Positions 1-12,800 of a stretch of 64,000 bases of DNA are shown here, piece after piece. The position numbers and the translations under genes were made by a program. Origin of the DNA: Echinococcus granulosus (taxonomy: Eukaryota > Platyhelminthes > Cestoda > Cyclophyllidea > Taeniidae); assembly GCF_000524195.1 (NCBI RefSeq), contig NW_020170381.1, forward strand, positions 1,908,870 to 1,972,869. Direction: 5' to 3'. Under the pieces are notes generated by a model. The model had not been told where the DNA came from and ran no database searches. It worked only from the letters and a program-made list of their open reading frames with translations. Positions within the stretch are counted from its first letter, which is position 1, and each line of letters starts with the position of its first letter.

Positions 1-78
1 AAGAGCTCCCAGTTGCTGGCGCACCTGCGAGGGGGAGGTGAACCGTCTCGAAGGCTCTGCCTTCCAGGTGGTGTTAAT
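1..78 (-). CDS. CTSB: Cathepsin B-like exon 2 (partial): propeptide
   Basis: Acceptor TTGCCACAG (AG at 80-79), then 26 codons to the window edge beginning INTTWKAEPSRRF, read in phase 0 as exon 1 requires. The TW.AE..RF pattern identifies the peptidase C1A propeptide. The exon continues beyond base 1. Confidence 0.75.
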   Translation of the reverse strand, partial: MNTTWKAEPSRRFTSPSQVRQQLGAL

Positions 79-923
79 CTGTGGCAATGCGTGAAAGTCG
101 GGTGGTTTTGATGAATCTCAGTGCACTCATTGTATTTTGCTATGGTTGAGAAAATTTAAACCAGGTTCGAATGGATTATAACCATACATGGAATTAGTAT
201 TGCATGCCATATTGGATGTAAAATCGACTCCGTGATACTTAATCAGAGAGAAATTGTCAAAGTTCGATTAACTTAAGAAGTGTATGTAAATGATGCTTAG
301 TTTTGAAGTACGTTTCATTCTTCCATAGAACCAATACTGATTTCAATGGGTTTACGTGTATAGAGAAAATGATATCCCGTAAATGGTCTCGGAGCCTTTT
401 ATCTTACTGATAAACAAGTAATTAACTGGAATCATAGTATTTGAAATGGGGTGTACAAGTGAAAATATGGTTCAACAGCCTGTAGCAATGAAGGATTACA
501 AGGTCCAAAGTAGGAGCTAGTTGAATAGTATCGGTATCAGGATAATTTAAACTGAAAAAGATGTTGGAATCATCTCTAGTTAAAAGGGACTAATTGGCCT
601 GATATTAAACGGGAATTGAATGAAGGAATGACCAAATGAAGGAAAGAATTTGATTCAAGAATGACTGCATCAAATTCTTCTACCATCCAAGCTAAAATAA
701 TTATGCCATAGCTCTCAAGTCACAGGAAACAGAACTTATATTTCAATAAATGTGAGCTTGAGGGTGTAAGACGCACGCGGTTGACATAGTCGATGATCGC
801 GCTGGAGAGGGGCTCGTGGAGAGCGACGGGTGGGGAGAGAACCTGCCAATTGCGCTGGTCACAGTACTGCGTCAGGCCGCCTGTAAAGAGGAGAAGCAGC
901 AACAAAGTAGCTACGAGAGACAT
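1..923 (-). CDS. CTSB: Cathepsin B-like cysteine protease, 5' part (runs off the left edge)
   Basis: Two exons of a secreted or lysosomal papain-family (C1A) protease are visible: 923-777 and 78-1, joined in phase 0. The 75 residues comprise a hydrophobic signal peptide (residues 1-19, a run of leucines) and then the start of a cathepsin B-type propeptide: EPLSSAIIDYVNR, followed after the intron by INTTWKAEPSRRF. The pattern EPLS..II.Y(V/I)N...W.AE..RF is the prosequence of cathepsin B; schistosome cathepsin B1 has a closely similar segment from memory. The propeptide blocks the active site until the zymogen is processed. The catalytic Cys, His and Asn, and the occluding loop, lie outside the window, so activity cannot be judged. 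The start at 923 was chosen because it puts the signal peptide first; the reading frame is open upstream to 1073, which would bury it. PMCA is the divergent neighbour. The family is well supported; the exact paralogue is not. Confidence 0.8.
79..776 (-). other. Cathepsin B-like intron 1
   Basis: 698-bp AT-rich intron. No convincing exon, RNA gene or repeat seen inside it. Confidence 0.7.
777..923 (-). CDS. CTSB: Cathepsin B-like exon 1: signal peptide and start of propeptide
   Basis: 49 codons from ATG at 923-921 to AAC CGC, followed by donor GTGCGT at 776-771. Residues 2-18 are hydrophobic. Cleavage is likely near the TQ/YC junction. The exon ends in ..SSAIIDYVNR, the first propeptide helix. 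Phase 0 at its end. Confidence 0.75.
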
Positions 924-3687
924 TTTCGCTGCAGCCCTAACTTGAAATGACTGATGGCCAGAATGGCACCAAACCCATCTGCTAGACTGACCGACTGACC
1001 AATCGACTTGAGGCATAAACAAACCTATTTGAAGCGTAAACATCAGTCTGCGATTTTTCAGGTCATTGACCAAACGCGTGATAGAATGCTAGGGTAAACA
1101 TGAAGAGAACGGTGCCACAGAGACGTGGGTCGATTCTGACCCATCCGTTGTGTGTTATGTAGGGAAATGCAAAATATTATCGGAACTTATCTGCTGTTGA
1201 TGGAAAAAGCGTAAAGATCCACCGTTCCTAGCGTGAAGGCACTACGGAGTACGCAAAGGCCACATCCAAAACCGGTTAAACGCGACCGCAATGGGACGTG
1301 TGTTTGGCGCAGCTAGTAGACCTGAAAGTAACACTATGGAACAAGAGTAATGAAAGGAATCACACATTGCAGCAACCACCACATCTGCGGCAGTTTACAA
1401 AGGAGTTTGGGCTTGTTAGCAATGTCGTCGCTTCACTTGGAATGATTCGAGGGAATGACTCAATTAATGCAGTTGGTCTGGAGTTGCCTTCCGCATTAGG
1501 TGTGGGATTTGCATCCGACTCTGAAGTACTAAAATAAGTGATTAAATCAGAAGCAGGGATAGTAGGATTTCGGAAGTTAGCAGAGTTTCGCAAAAAAGAG
1601 ATCCTCCAAGTTGGCACTGATTGCTACGCTTAGTTACAGAGGTTCCATGTGTTGTAGTAAAAGGGAGTGAACCTCTTTAGCATTTCGGGTATTTAGAGAT
1701 TCAGCGTTGGCAACATTTAAGAATAAATCTGCCACTAAAGTATATACCAGTTCTCTCTCCCCATCGACAATGAGGGACCAACGAGTTTAGTAAAGCACTC
1801 GATGTGAAGGGTACACTTAGAAACTTCTGCAGGTAATGCCCCTCCGACGGAGGTCAATAAAGTCCTGAGTGGCTAAAGATTATTAACACCCCTTGCTGGA
1901 AGCTTCAAGCACTTTACCTTCCTGTAAATGTCCTAGTTGTTAGTTTAAGGCCTGAAGAACTGCCTATATTAATGAATCAGGGAATGCTAAGGGCTTAGGT
2001 GTTCCAAACCGATTTCAGGTTTTCAGCCTCTTGAAACAACTTCACCTACTCCCTTTCAAGTAAAAAGCTTCCTGTAGACCACAACGCAATCAGAAGCAGC
2101 ACTTGGTGCACTTCTTCATCAGTTTTTGCAAATTCAATCAGAACGATGGCACTCACTCCACTGTCATAAACTTCTCAGATCCTGCTTGAGGCACTGTGCA
2201 CACTTGCTGTTATGTGTACTTCCTTTCCTGCAGCGTACTTTGATTCCATACTACAGCATTTCCTCATCATCTTCACCTGTCCATCGGTCACGATGGATAA
2301 CAATGCTGTCTAACACCCTCTCCTGCCGAGAAGTGATGAGTTGGGCTACTTGTGTGTTGCACTTCCCAAAGTCGGTCTTCGAAGTCATTATGGCCTTTAG
2401 AGCAGATAGGAACCGATTGTAGGGAGGGGCCTGCAAGATCTGCTTGGGTAGAAGCGGAGGTCAACTCTGGAGTGCCTGATCCACTCGTCAAGGACCGTGT
2501 CTGTTGCGAAGGAGGGGAGATTTGGCCTACCTCCTGAATTGTTGTGGAAAAAAGCATGAGAAAAGAAAATTGCATGGATAGCAAAAGTTCTACAAGAAGG
2601 TAAACTGCGCAATCTCTTTTAGGAATAACACATTATCTCTGTCACCAGGTCTGTCCAACTAGGAGACCTGTTGCCTGAAAGGTGTATTTCAGCAAAAATG
2701 TACTGCAAATACGCATCTGTATGGATGTGGTGATTTGATATCTTGCCTGTTAGTTGAACCACGTGGACACATCAGCATCAGGGGTTGCGCTTTCCATTTG
2801 CAATATGGTCTCCGAGCCATGGCAGCAGTCTTTCAACTATTCTATGCATTAGTGTAATTCATATGCTGTTTAAATGTACCTTTCAGAGAGGGAGTGGGAG
2901 CAGGCTCGAACCCTGTCTAGGTCCTCCCAAACTAGTATCTATCCCCATTGACGCTGAACAAAGTGTTCCAATCCAACCACTCTCTTCGTTCGAAGGGTAT
3001 GAAGGCCGAGGAACAGGAGGTAAATGAGGGCCTTAATAAATCAGTAGTATATATTTCTCCATAGTATTTAACTTGTTACGGCTTTGAAGTAGACCTGAAA
3101 TACTCCACATTTATACTGGATGAACGAGATCTCAAAATTTATTCAGAAGTGCAGAAATAAACAGTACAAAAATGACAGTCAAAAGTAGCAAAGCACAAAT
3201 AGCAAAGCTCAACAGGCAGCAAATAGCATAAAGCGTAAGATAGCCTAGTACTAATCACTTCTCTATAAATTCCAAAGTGCATAAACATCTGAATGTTGTC
3301 TCATGCAACAGCCTTACAATTAGGAGGATAAAACCATAAAGTAGCAACAAATAAAAAATTAACATTTGACTAAATATGGTTATTTTTAAATGCTTCTGTG
3401 TGCTGTTTGTTTACTGTACAATTACTTGATTTTGTTTTGATGCATCAAAAAGCTATATGCATAATTGACAACCACTTTGAATGCCGAAGTTTTGTCTGGG
3501 TGTTTGAGTGGTGCTGCTGGCCGTTGGTTTAATGCCACTTTGTAGGCTATGCATATTCGGCTTTTCCATACGCGTGGACTTCTACTAAAACATACACTTT
3601 AAGACTCTCTCTTCTGAAAGGCCGACTGACTTTTCGACCTCATCCACCATACTTTTATCGTACTGTTAATTCCCGAGTACATCTGAG
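924..3687. other. Divergent intergenic spacer between cathepsin B-like gene and PMCA
   Basis: 2.76 kb between two start codons pointing away from each other, so it should hold both promoters and both 5' UTRs. I could not assign a TATA box or a start site. The short ORFs here have no recognisable domain and look like chance ORFs. No repeat or RNA gene was recognised. Confidence 0.6.
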
Positions 3688-3862
3688 ATGCCACCGAATC
3701 CTACAAGTAGCTCAGATGCAGCGTACAAGTCGTACGGCGTCACAGTTTCTGAGCTCCAGGAAATGATGCAACTACGTGGTCTTGAAGCCATAGAGTACAT
3801 AAAATCGCGATATGATGGTGTGAATGGACTATGCAAACGATTAAAAACATCTCCCAACAGCG
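3688..3862 (+). CDS. ATP2B: PMCA exon 1: cytosolic N-terminus
   Basis: ATG at 3688, 58 codons plus one base, donor GTGAGA at 3863. It carries [18 protein letters not shown] and [12 protein letters not shown], matching the PMCA N-terminal region (ELR.LMELR..., LC.RLKTSP.EG). The start gives a family-typical N-terminus. Ends in phase 1. Confidence 0.9.
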
Positions 3863-6800
3863 GTGAGACTAATCAGTGACTTTGATTGCACTATTGTGTG
3901 GTTATAAGTTTTTTTTTACTGACGCTATTTGTTGACTGCTTTGGATATTTTAAGTTGTGTTTTTGAAAATATCAGAATTTTGTTCTTGGAGTTTTTTCCA
4001 TCTCCAATGCGGCTGTTTTCATCTCATGCATGAATACCAAATGATGGTTCTTCTCAAAGATATTGAAATTTCGTGATATAAGTAGACTTCTGGTGGCGAC
4101 CGGCCCGAACCAAATAATACATGTTTTTAATAAGTTACGTCGTACGCAGTTTTCATTTACTTCGCTTTTCAGGTGTACATAGTGCTGAAGTAGCAGAACG
4201 AATTAAAGTTTTTGGATCAAATGTGATTCCTCCCAAGCCCCCGAAAACCTTCCTGCAACTTATGTGGGAAGCGTTGCAGGATGTTACTCTCATAGTCCTG
4301 ATGGCTGCCGCAGTGGTTTCTCTTGCGCTATCCCTTTACAGCAAGTGTAAGTTTGCTCCATATCGTCTAAGCATTTGTTTCAGCACCTTACTTGCCCTGT
4401 CTGCCCAGGTGTCTTTTTCCTTTTCGCTCTCGTGATCATATTGATATCGAATTTGGGGAAATCGGTGACGTGAAGTTCAATGACTTTGCAAATAGATTGT
4501 CCTATTATTTGCCAAACCTTCTGTATTAATTGCTATTAAAATCTTTTTGCCAGAAGTAGTTGCAAAGAATGATGCATTCAAATTCATCATTTTGAAGTTT
4601 TCTGGCTTACTACTAATGCAAGCACTTTAGATTTATTTTGAAAGATAGGTTTGCTACCCCTAAATTGTTCTTTTAGGAAGTAATACTGTAATAGATATGA
4701 TTTTCCATATCCGTTCTAATTAGAGGCTGCATTTTGTTGTAATGCAGATTCTTCACTTGTTTAGACACTGTAGAATTTCTTACTTGTATACTTTTGTAGT
4801 TACTAGTGAATAGTGATTTCATTTACACTGTCAGATAGCATTTACGTAAAACTAGATAGCAATATGCATTTATGCTTCATCCATAATGTGTCCTATGATG
4901 TTTCACCTTTACACTATTAATTTTTCCGCCATTGATGTATGGTGTACTTCTTATTTTTTTCCCGTTTTACAAAAATGGCGTTGTCTCGCGGATAATAAAT
5001 ATGCTATTTTGAGATCTATATTATTATATTGGAATACTCTATGGAACGAGATTTTTACGCCTATATCGACTATAATTACCATCAAAGCTACTTCCCATTG
5101 CTTCTATCACACTCATAAATTTCGCCAGTACTGTTATCCGGCTACTCCAGTATGTATTTCAACTTTCCTAGAACCACTTCAGGGTTAAATATCGCGTCGA
5201 TTGTTATTTTTACTTATTTTTTATGAAATGATGTCAATTTCTCTGTACGTTCTGACATTTACCACTTCTATTTGATGAACCCTCAGGAGGACCTTAGGTT
5301 CAGTAGTCAAAAAATTCTCCTTGCTATACTCTGCTCCCAAACTTGTAAGAATGCACGTCAATGTGTGTCACCTTTGGTGCAGAAGCAGAAGCGATAGCAG
5401 CGATCGTAGCATAAAACGCCACGGGACCGCAACATCTCGACTTACGTATTTGCCGGCGGGGAAATGCACACCACTCATTTTTCAGTCTATTTCGCTCTGC
5501 ATCCTTAGTATGCAATCTCTTTATTCGGCCACCTCTCCATGTGTGTCTACTTGTGTGCGTCTAATAATGGCCATTCTCTCCTCTCAATCAGCTCTAACCC
5601 ACCACTTAGGCATACCATTTCAGATGCTTCTAATCCCTCATTAATCCTGAATTCGTTGTGATGGTGAATTCGCAAACATTGAAAGTAGTGAGGTAAAGTG
5701 TAATGTTATTAGCAGATGATCAAGGTAGAGGTCTTTTAAGTGAATCACGTATTTTATCCTGGTATGAAACTCCCTAATTCACTGATTTCTTCTTAAAAGC
5801 TGTAAGGTTTAGCACTAATGGTTATTATAAGGTATTAAAACCGCGCTGTTTAATTTTTGTCAAGGGTAACTTCAGCCTATGCTTAGATGACATGTCTGTT
5901 GTCAGCAATGCTCCTGGCGGAATTTTGCTGAATAGCTCTTGCCGAAAATGTGTGTCTGAACGTAAATAGTGGCAAACAGCGCTCAAATTTGCGAGCTTAG
6001 TGTAAAATTTAAACGAAGTGTTACGCCATTATTGAATGTCCCCCATTGGATGCTTAATCGAAATTACATTTTGTACTGTCTTGGCCAACTCGGGGCTCTC
6101 AGACTACAGAAAACTTATCCACACTGAATAATTGAACCTCCATCGAAGAGGTCTAAGGCTATACTTCCTTATTGACCATACATGTCCGGGCAGATCGTCG
6201 AGGTAGTAAGTTATCTGCAAAAAACACTTTTTCTGACAATCTATCGCGGGTTAACCGCCAGAGTTAAACGACTACTTCTGCCTCAACGTTCGTGGAATGC
6301 AAAATCTAATAGAGTGAGGCTGTGGTCGGTAATAAACACACTAACCCCTGTGATTTATTAAGTTCACTCGAACAGCTCGCACAAAATGGTTCATTCTGTT
6401 TGGATGCCTTGGAAAATTTTGTCCGAATAACTAACTGAATGAATCACGATTATAGTAGTCCATGACAGCCAGTTGCTCAGACCTTCACAATTACTGTATC
6501 CTATTGCCCCTTCTCACGTTAGAACTACTTCACCTACTGCTTATCCCTATAGTTATTAAATCTGTGGCTGGTTCTTAGCCTGGATCATAGGTTTGCCTTT
6601 ATGCCAAGATGTTCTTAAAGGATGACATCTATTTTATGCTCGTCAGTGGCGTATTATGAGCTGCGAGTTTGGAGTTTGATAACACAGCACCTAATATATG
6701 ATTGATATCAAATGTTGCTCGTCCTGTGTTGATAGTAGTTCTTCCCGTGTGGTGTATGCCTAGTTATCAGAATAAAGAGTGCGCATGTAGTATTTGCAAT

Positions 6801-9800
6801 CTAAAAGTATGTTTTAGATGTCTTCGACACCATTAACGTTTCCAACCCTTGTGCGTTTGGCTTTTCTCACTCTTTTTAAGCCTTTCTCTTAACTATTTTT
6901 CGAATCCCTTCAACTGACAATTAGGAGCTCCTACAGTTCCCTGTATTTGAGTGGAATTTATGTTATACTTTATTGTAGTATATCCTCCTCAAGTGTGGCA
7001 TATCTCACGAAAGCATTGCGTTTCTGGTATTTTCCTTCCGTTAATGGCATTCACCCACTATTTTGCAATTTAAATGCTATGTAAAATTAAATACTTTCTC
7101 GCATCTCGTTGATGCTGAACCTTCGTAAATCATACCGAGTAGAGGTGAGGGGTGTATAACGGGTATGCTAATTTTCTTTCCCCATTTGGACAACTCGTTT
7201 GCACACTCCCTATCGCATGTACGTTTCTGCTTCTATTCTGCTGGATGCAGCTTGGCGAAATTTAGGCTTTTTTAGTTTTCTTTGCGTGTGCACGTTTGGA
7301 AATTATGTCCCTTTCTTCCCGATCTCTTCCCCTTTCCCCAATGAAAAGCGATCTTCTACTGGTCGCCGAAGCAGCACTCCTCTAAAACTTTTTCGATGAG
7401 TCAGAGAGGAGCATCCGATTTTTTTAGGCGTGTACTGTTTGTAGAGTCAAGATTAACATCACTGAAGTGAATTTGCTTGACTGCACGGCGGGACGAACGA
7501 TGTATCAAGACGTAGGTGTTGATCTTTGTGAATAGTTATGAATCCCGACCAGAATGTGGCCATGTGTGGTGACGTGCCGTGTCGCCACTTTAAATGCATC
7601 AGAAACCAAACATTGGTTTTGGGCTCGCGGTGTCATCGTATCATGGTAAAGTTATGCAACTTTAGCTTTGAAAACGATCGAGCCCTTGTAAATAAAAACC
7701 TCGCTTTTTACAATGGGTTTGGGTGGTATTCATTCTCTATAAAATATGAAACCCTCTTTAAAATCCCATTAAAATTTATTCTGGCCAGCCTGCTTGAGTA
7801 CCTGTTTTCAAGTTATCCTAAAAGTAGCCAACTTTTCCTTCACAGAAGTAAAGTGATGCATGTTGGAGAATTGTCTCGCATGAAGTGATTTTCGGCGGTT
7901 TGGATTTGACACTGGATAATTCTGGAAAATGAACTGTCTAGTTTGCATTGGCGGCTTTACCTGGGTTTTTTCAGTTTAATGAGATAAACGGTCTGACTTC
8001 AGGAAAGCGGTTCTTTCTGCCTTGGTGGAAACTACTTGTTTTATTGTCACACTTTTCAAATATCCATTTGTTACAATCAAGATGCAGCTTCAATTCATCT
8101 TTGTTCCCTCACCTCATCCTTATTTATTATTTAGTTTCTCACTTTGTCGATACACTTCCCCCCCCCCCTTAAACATTAGTTGTAAGTTGACTCTACGCCT
8201 TTATCCAAAACTCAAATGGAATAGATTGTTACATCTACCATCACGAATTAGGAACTCTCATCTCAAGTCTCGACTCTTATCTGCACATTTTTGTCCGTAA
8301 AATAAGGGAGATTGAGCGGCCACGCCTTGACCTGAATCCTCATTCGGTCTTTGTGCTTGGTAATGTTGGATACCACCTAATCATCTTAGCTTCATTACGT
8401 TTTACGAAAATAAGTGTTAGCCCTATAAAAATTAACCAGCTTCGCCTTTGACGTTGTTTTCTTAAAAATAGGTTTTAGTTAAAGTTTTTTACGCTATCTA
8501 AGCAGTTGTTTGGATGGGCTTGCCTAATACTGTATATTATCTGTGATACTGCTAAAGTGATTGATGATGGCGTTTGTGTTTTGTATCTTGACAACCCAAT
8601 AAGTATAATTACCCATCATTCATGCATTAGTAGCTCCAAAAATGTCCTTTTTTCCAATTCTTCTGGTTGATACTCCTTCAGTTGCTGATTTGCTACGGAT
8701 TTGCCTGATTGGTCGTTGGAAAATATCTGACTGAAACCCGTCCTAAATCTGCAATGTCAATCTACTAACATTTTGCAGGTTACGACGAAAGCCACACTTT
8801 ATACGTCCATTAGCAGACGCGTGCGTAGGTATCTGGGTAATCTGACGGCTAGGGCACCCCAATGTGGGAACCAAATCAGGGAGTGGGCAATGGAAGTCAG
8901 AGTTCAATACATGCATGTGAATGTTTTCACAGGATGGCGGTGGCCTGTGTACTGCCTTATAGACAGCGGAGGCAGCGTGGGAGGGGACGAGACGGAGGGA
9001 GACGCCGGCTGGATCGAGGGTGTAGCGATCCTGGGCGCAGTGCTTGTTGTGGTCCTTGTCACCGCTGTCAACGACTGGCAGAAGGAGCGTCAGTTTCGAG
9101 GACTGCAGGACAAAATCGAGTCGGACCATCGCATCTCCATCATGCGTGATGGCGAGTTCTTCGAGTGCCTCGTGGGAGAGATCGTTGTTGGCGATATCTG
9201 TCTCATCAAGTATGGTACGTCCCATCACCCATTTCTCTTGCACTTCTCACTTCAAGCAGGAGGTTAGGGTGCACTCACGGTGTGCATTTTTCATTTTGGC
9301 GCATAGAATCATAAACTGAACACGAGTAGGAGCTCGATTTTGGCTGCCATTTCCATCTTTCAGGACTTTATTGATCCATCTTTCGGCTGTTTAATCCACA
9401 AGTTTATTCAACAACTCAGTCTACAATGGATATTTTTTATTCTACTATCAATTTTTTTATATAATGGCACTACTACTCTTCGGATTCTGTTACTTTGAGC
9501 GGAACAGAGTTAATTTCTTTGTTTCCATACTCTTACCATGTCACTGCAACTGCAATCTATCTTTTTGATTAGGAGTTAGTCGGGCTCGGTGACGCAGTGT
9601 CAGACTCCCGTGTTAAGCGTTTTCATGCAGGAAAGACTGAAAATTAATTGACAAAACCGCCTTTACACGCACTTGCACTTGGAATGTTTTTATAACAACA
9701 CTAATTTGTTTTGTTCTTTGCGTGCGCAGGCAGTAGTTTAGTAAGTAAAGGCACTCCTCATCTTTTTTCAAATGAAATATATGAGGGAACGCTGTAGGAG

Positions 9801-12800
9801 AGTTTATTTTTAAAATCATTGTCTCAGTAGTGCTGTCATACTTGCATTCCAATGTAGCACTCAGTTCCGCCATTAATTTACGGAATTGCCTCCTCTCCCC
9901 CCAGATCATGCGAACTTAGGTCTAGATGATCCATGGGTGGTTACTTCGGCGCCGTGGAGAGTTTTACTGCTGCACCCAATTTCGGATTACAGCTGCTGGT
10001 GGAGCACAAAGTAGACACTATCTTACCGTTTGATGTGATACAAGTGCTATGAAGCTGGAACTAACCCAAACAACGCAAATCAGTACAGTTTGATACTGTA
10101 TTAGATCTAGAGACAGTAATGGGATTCAGATGGCCTACATCAATTTCTTGTACTAGGATGGTTGTAAGGGGAGACAGCAATATAAACATTATTTCAGTGA
10201 TTCTGACATTCGACGCTCCTTTGCTCATATCTGTTTTCCCATTATGGAAGGGAAAGATTGGTTATTCGGCTGAAGTGTGCATAACGTCTTCTTCCGTTTT
10301 TATCACTGGTATATAAAAAGTTCATCTCATTTCGGAATATTTTTGATGGAACGTCGCGGCGGATTCAATTTACCGCTTTGTCATCAAATGGTTTGTCCCT
10401 AGTATTTTTTAGCCTTGGGATGTTAACTACATAATGATAGGTGTCCCATATCTATGTGTTTTGCTGTGTATTCATCCTTCATTACGATTTGTACTGAGCA
10501 CTTGACCTGAAAGTCCTGCTAAAGGCGAGAGACTTAACGGTTCCCACCTCTTGTCCATTTCGATTCTTTGGGTTGGATTTTGCTCACTTAGCTGAAACGA
10601 ATTAATGTCCAACGTTTATTGCACAAAAGAAGACTTCGTTTAGTTGGTCCATAAAGTCCACTTCTCCAGGTTCACTCAATAGCCTAGGTTCTCTGCATAA
10701 AGAAATGTCCCTTTGAAACGCCTCATTAAACACTCAATCCTTTTTCAAATGTAGACAGTCTCTTTTTTAAGGTTACAGATAGCCAATTGTATAACTCCTC
10801 CCTAAGATTCCATTATAGTCCTTTTAGCTGTAAAATTAGTCTCATGGCCACCTGGTGGATCGGATCGGCGAGGTGCGTGTGGAACATGGTTGACTTTGTA
10901 GTGGATCCATGAATGAGATTTTCCTTTGCCCCAACCGCACTTTTAGTGATTTCAACTAAGTGGCCTTGGTAAGACGCAAGTATTAGTGCAATCTTGCAGA
11001 ACATGAACACACAACCACTCTCCTGCTTCCTATACACATCTATTTTACGCACTCTCGAGAGTGTTGCACTTGTGTTCTGAATGCCCGATAGGAGGCTTAA
11101 ATCCAATCGCATTATAATACTTACTGTATGCTAAAAATCGCATCTTAGGCACCTAGTCGAAAGGGTAGTAATCAGCCTAGTTTCGCCGATATTCTCTTCT
11201 TTCTTGTCTCTTTTTTCGTTTTACTTTTTTCCGTTTGACACCTGTTCACCTGCGCTGGAAGGAATCATGAAGGCTCCTTGAAGCAAATTGGGCCAGATGC
11301 TAACCTTTGATTCCACTGAGCTCCTGTCCATGGTATCAGAAATGAGTGGCAAGTGAAGTTTTTTTTCACTATATTTACGGTGTGTTCGGATGGGTCATCG
11401 GTTGTCATAAGCATGCTTTTTTTCCCCATCCAAGCAATTTCTCACTCACCTCTACCATTTGGCTTACAACGAAGAAAACCTGCAATATTTTTTCCTTCCT
11501 GACATTACTCGCATTTTATTCGTCTTTAGGTGACTTACTACCTGCTGACGGTGTGATAATACAAAGTAACGACCTGAAGGTGGACGAGAGTTCTCTAACT
11601 GGTGAAGCTGACCATGTGAAAAAGGGTGAACAAATAGACCCCATGCTCTTGTCAGGTAAACTTCTCTTAATTTCCCACTTACTGATCTTCAGTCACACCA
11701 AATGTTACCAAAGTTTATACGCATCTCTCACCCCTTTGCGTTCCGCTTTTCGAGGTCGGGGTCAGCAAATACTTCAGCTTCCAGTTACGGAGATCCATCA
11801 TGCATGTAAAATTCAACCCTTTGGCCACGCGCCTAAAAAATGGAACGATTTGGTTATTTTGAAATGGATTGAAGATTAATCCTAGAGGACCATAAGGGGG
11901 ATATTTTTGACGTGAGTTATTGCAAACCTCCTGTCTTTGCCTCCATATGTGTGGTGTCTATTTTTGGTACATTTTGATTGGGATGTGCTTTTCTGCGTAT
12001 TGCTATCTGCATTTTGTTGTTATTTTGTACGCATTTGCTTGCGTATAGCGGAAGAAACTAGAAAAGTAACAGTGACATATGCTCCTTCCCACTTGGTCAT
12101 CCACTTTCCCTTCATGCTGCAGCAATTTTTTTTGACCTGATTGTGACCCATGTAGTGAATAAAATTTCAGTAAATTAAAATCCCACTTTGAAAAAGTAAC
12201 TTGAGAAGAAAGCTCCGGAATTCACAAATTTCCCGTATCTTTGTTGAGGTATTGAAGACGCCTTTCAGTCGGAATCATAATCCAGGTAGCTATAACGTTG
12301 CCCTTGCGATTGTATTTGCGCAGAGAAACTCCTCCAATCCACTGTACTTTAGTCAGCTTTCTATTGGGGTTTAGTTGCTAATTTTTATAATAAAAATCGT
12401 AATTTTTGCCAACACCCACGGAGTACTCCAGCATTGGGGACCAAATGTGTGAAAATGAACAAAGTTCCATGGTTTTATCCTTAAAGATGTATTTTCCTAG
12501 ATAGTTAATGAAAAGCATTCCGGCCGTCTTTACGAGGTAGCATGCTTCACTTCATTATTAAAGACCCCATAGAAAAGATAGGTTTTTTCAGGCTCTACAA
12601 ATTATTTTGCCTACAACGTAGTAAAAAGTTGCTAAACAAAATGGTTTATGTGCTCATTGAATGGATGCTTCCCTAGTAAATTTTTTGACAATCCCCAAAC
12701 GAAACTGTTGACAATTTTAATTTGAACTTGGTGTGAATAACCATGAAACGCGTGCATTCCGTGCATTTTCGTCAAGATTGAAATGTGGATTTATATCTTC

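Noticed and set aside
2900..2930. tRNA-like B box (GGCTCGAACCCTG)
   Set aside because: No cloverleaf or A box at the right distance.
8773..8962. Open frame upstream of PMCA exon 3 as a coding extension
   Set aside because: It has no similarity to the PMCA TM1-TM2 loop, and joining its acceptor (8778) to the phase-1 exon 2 donor soon gives a stop.
9575..9640. tRNA A-box-like sequence suggesting a SINE head
   Set aside because: No B box follows and no tail or target duplication was seen.
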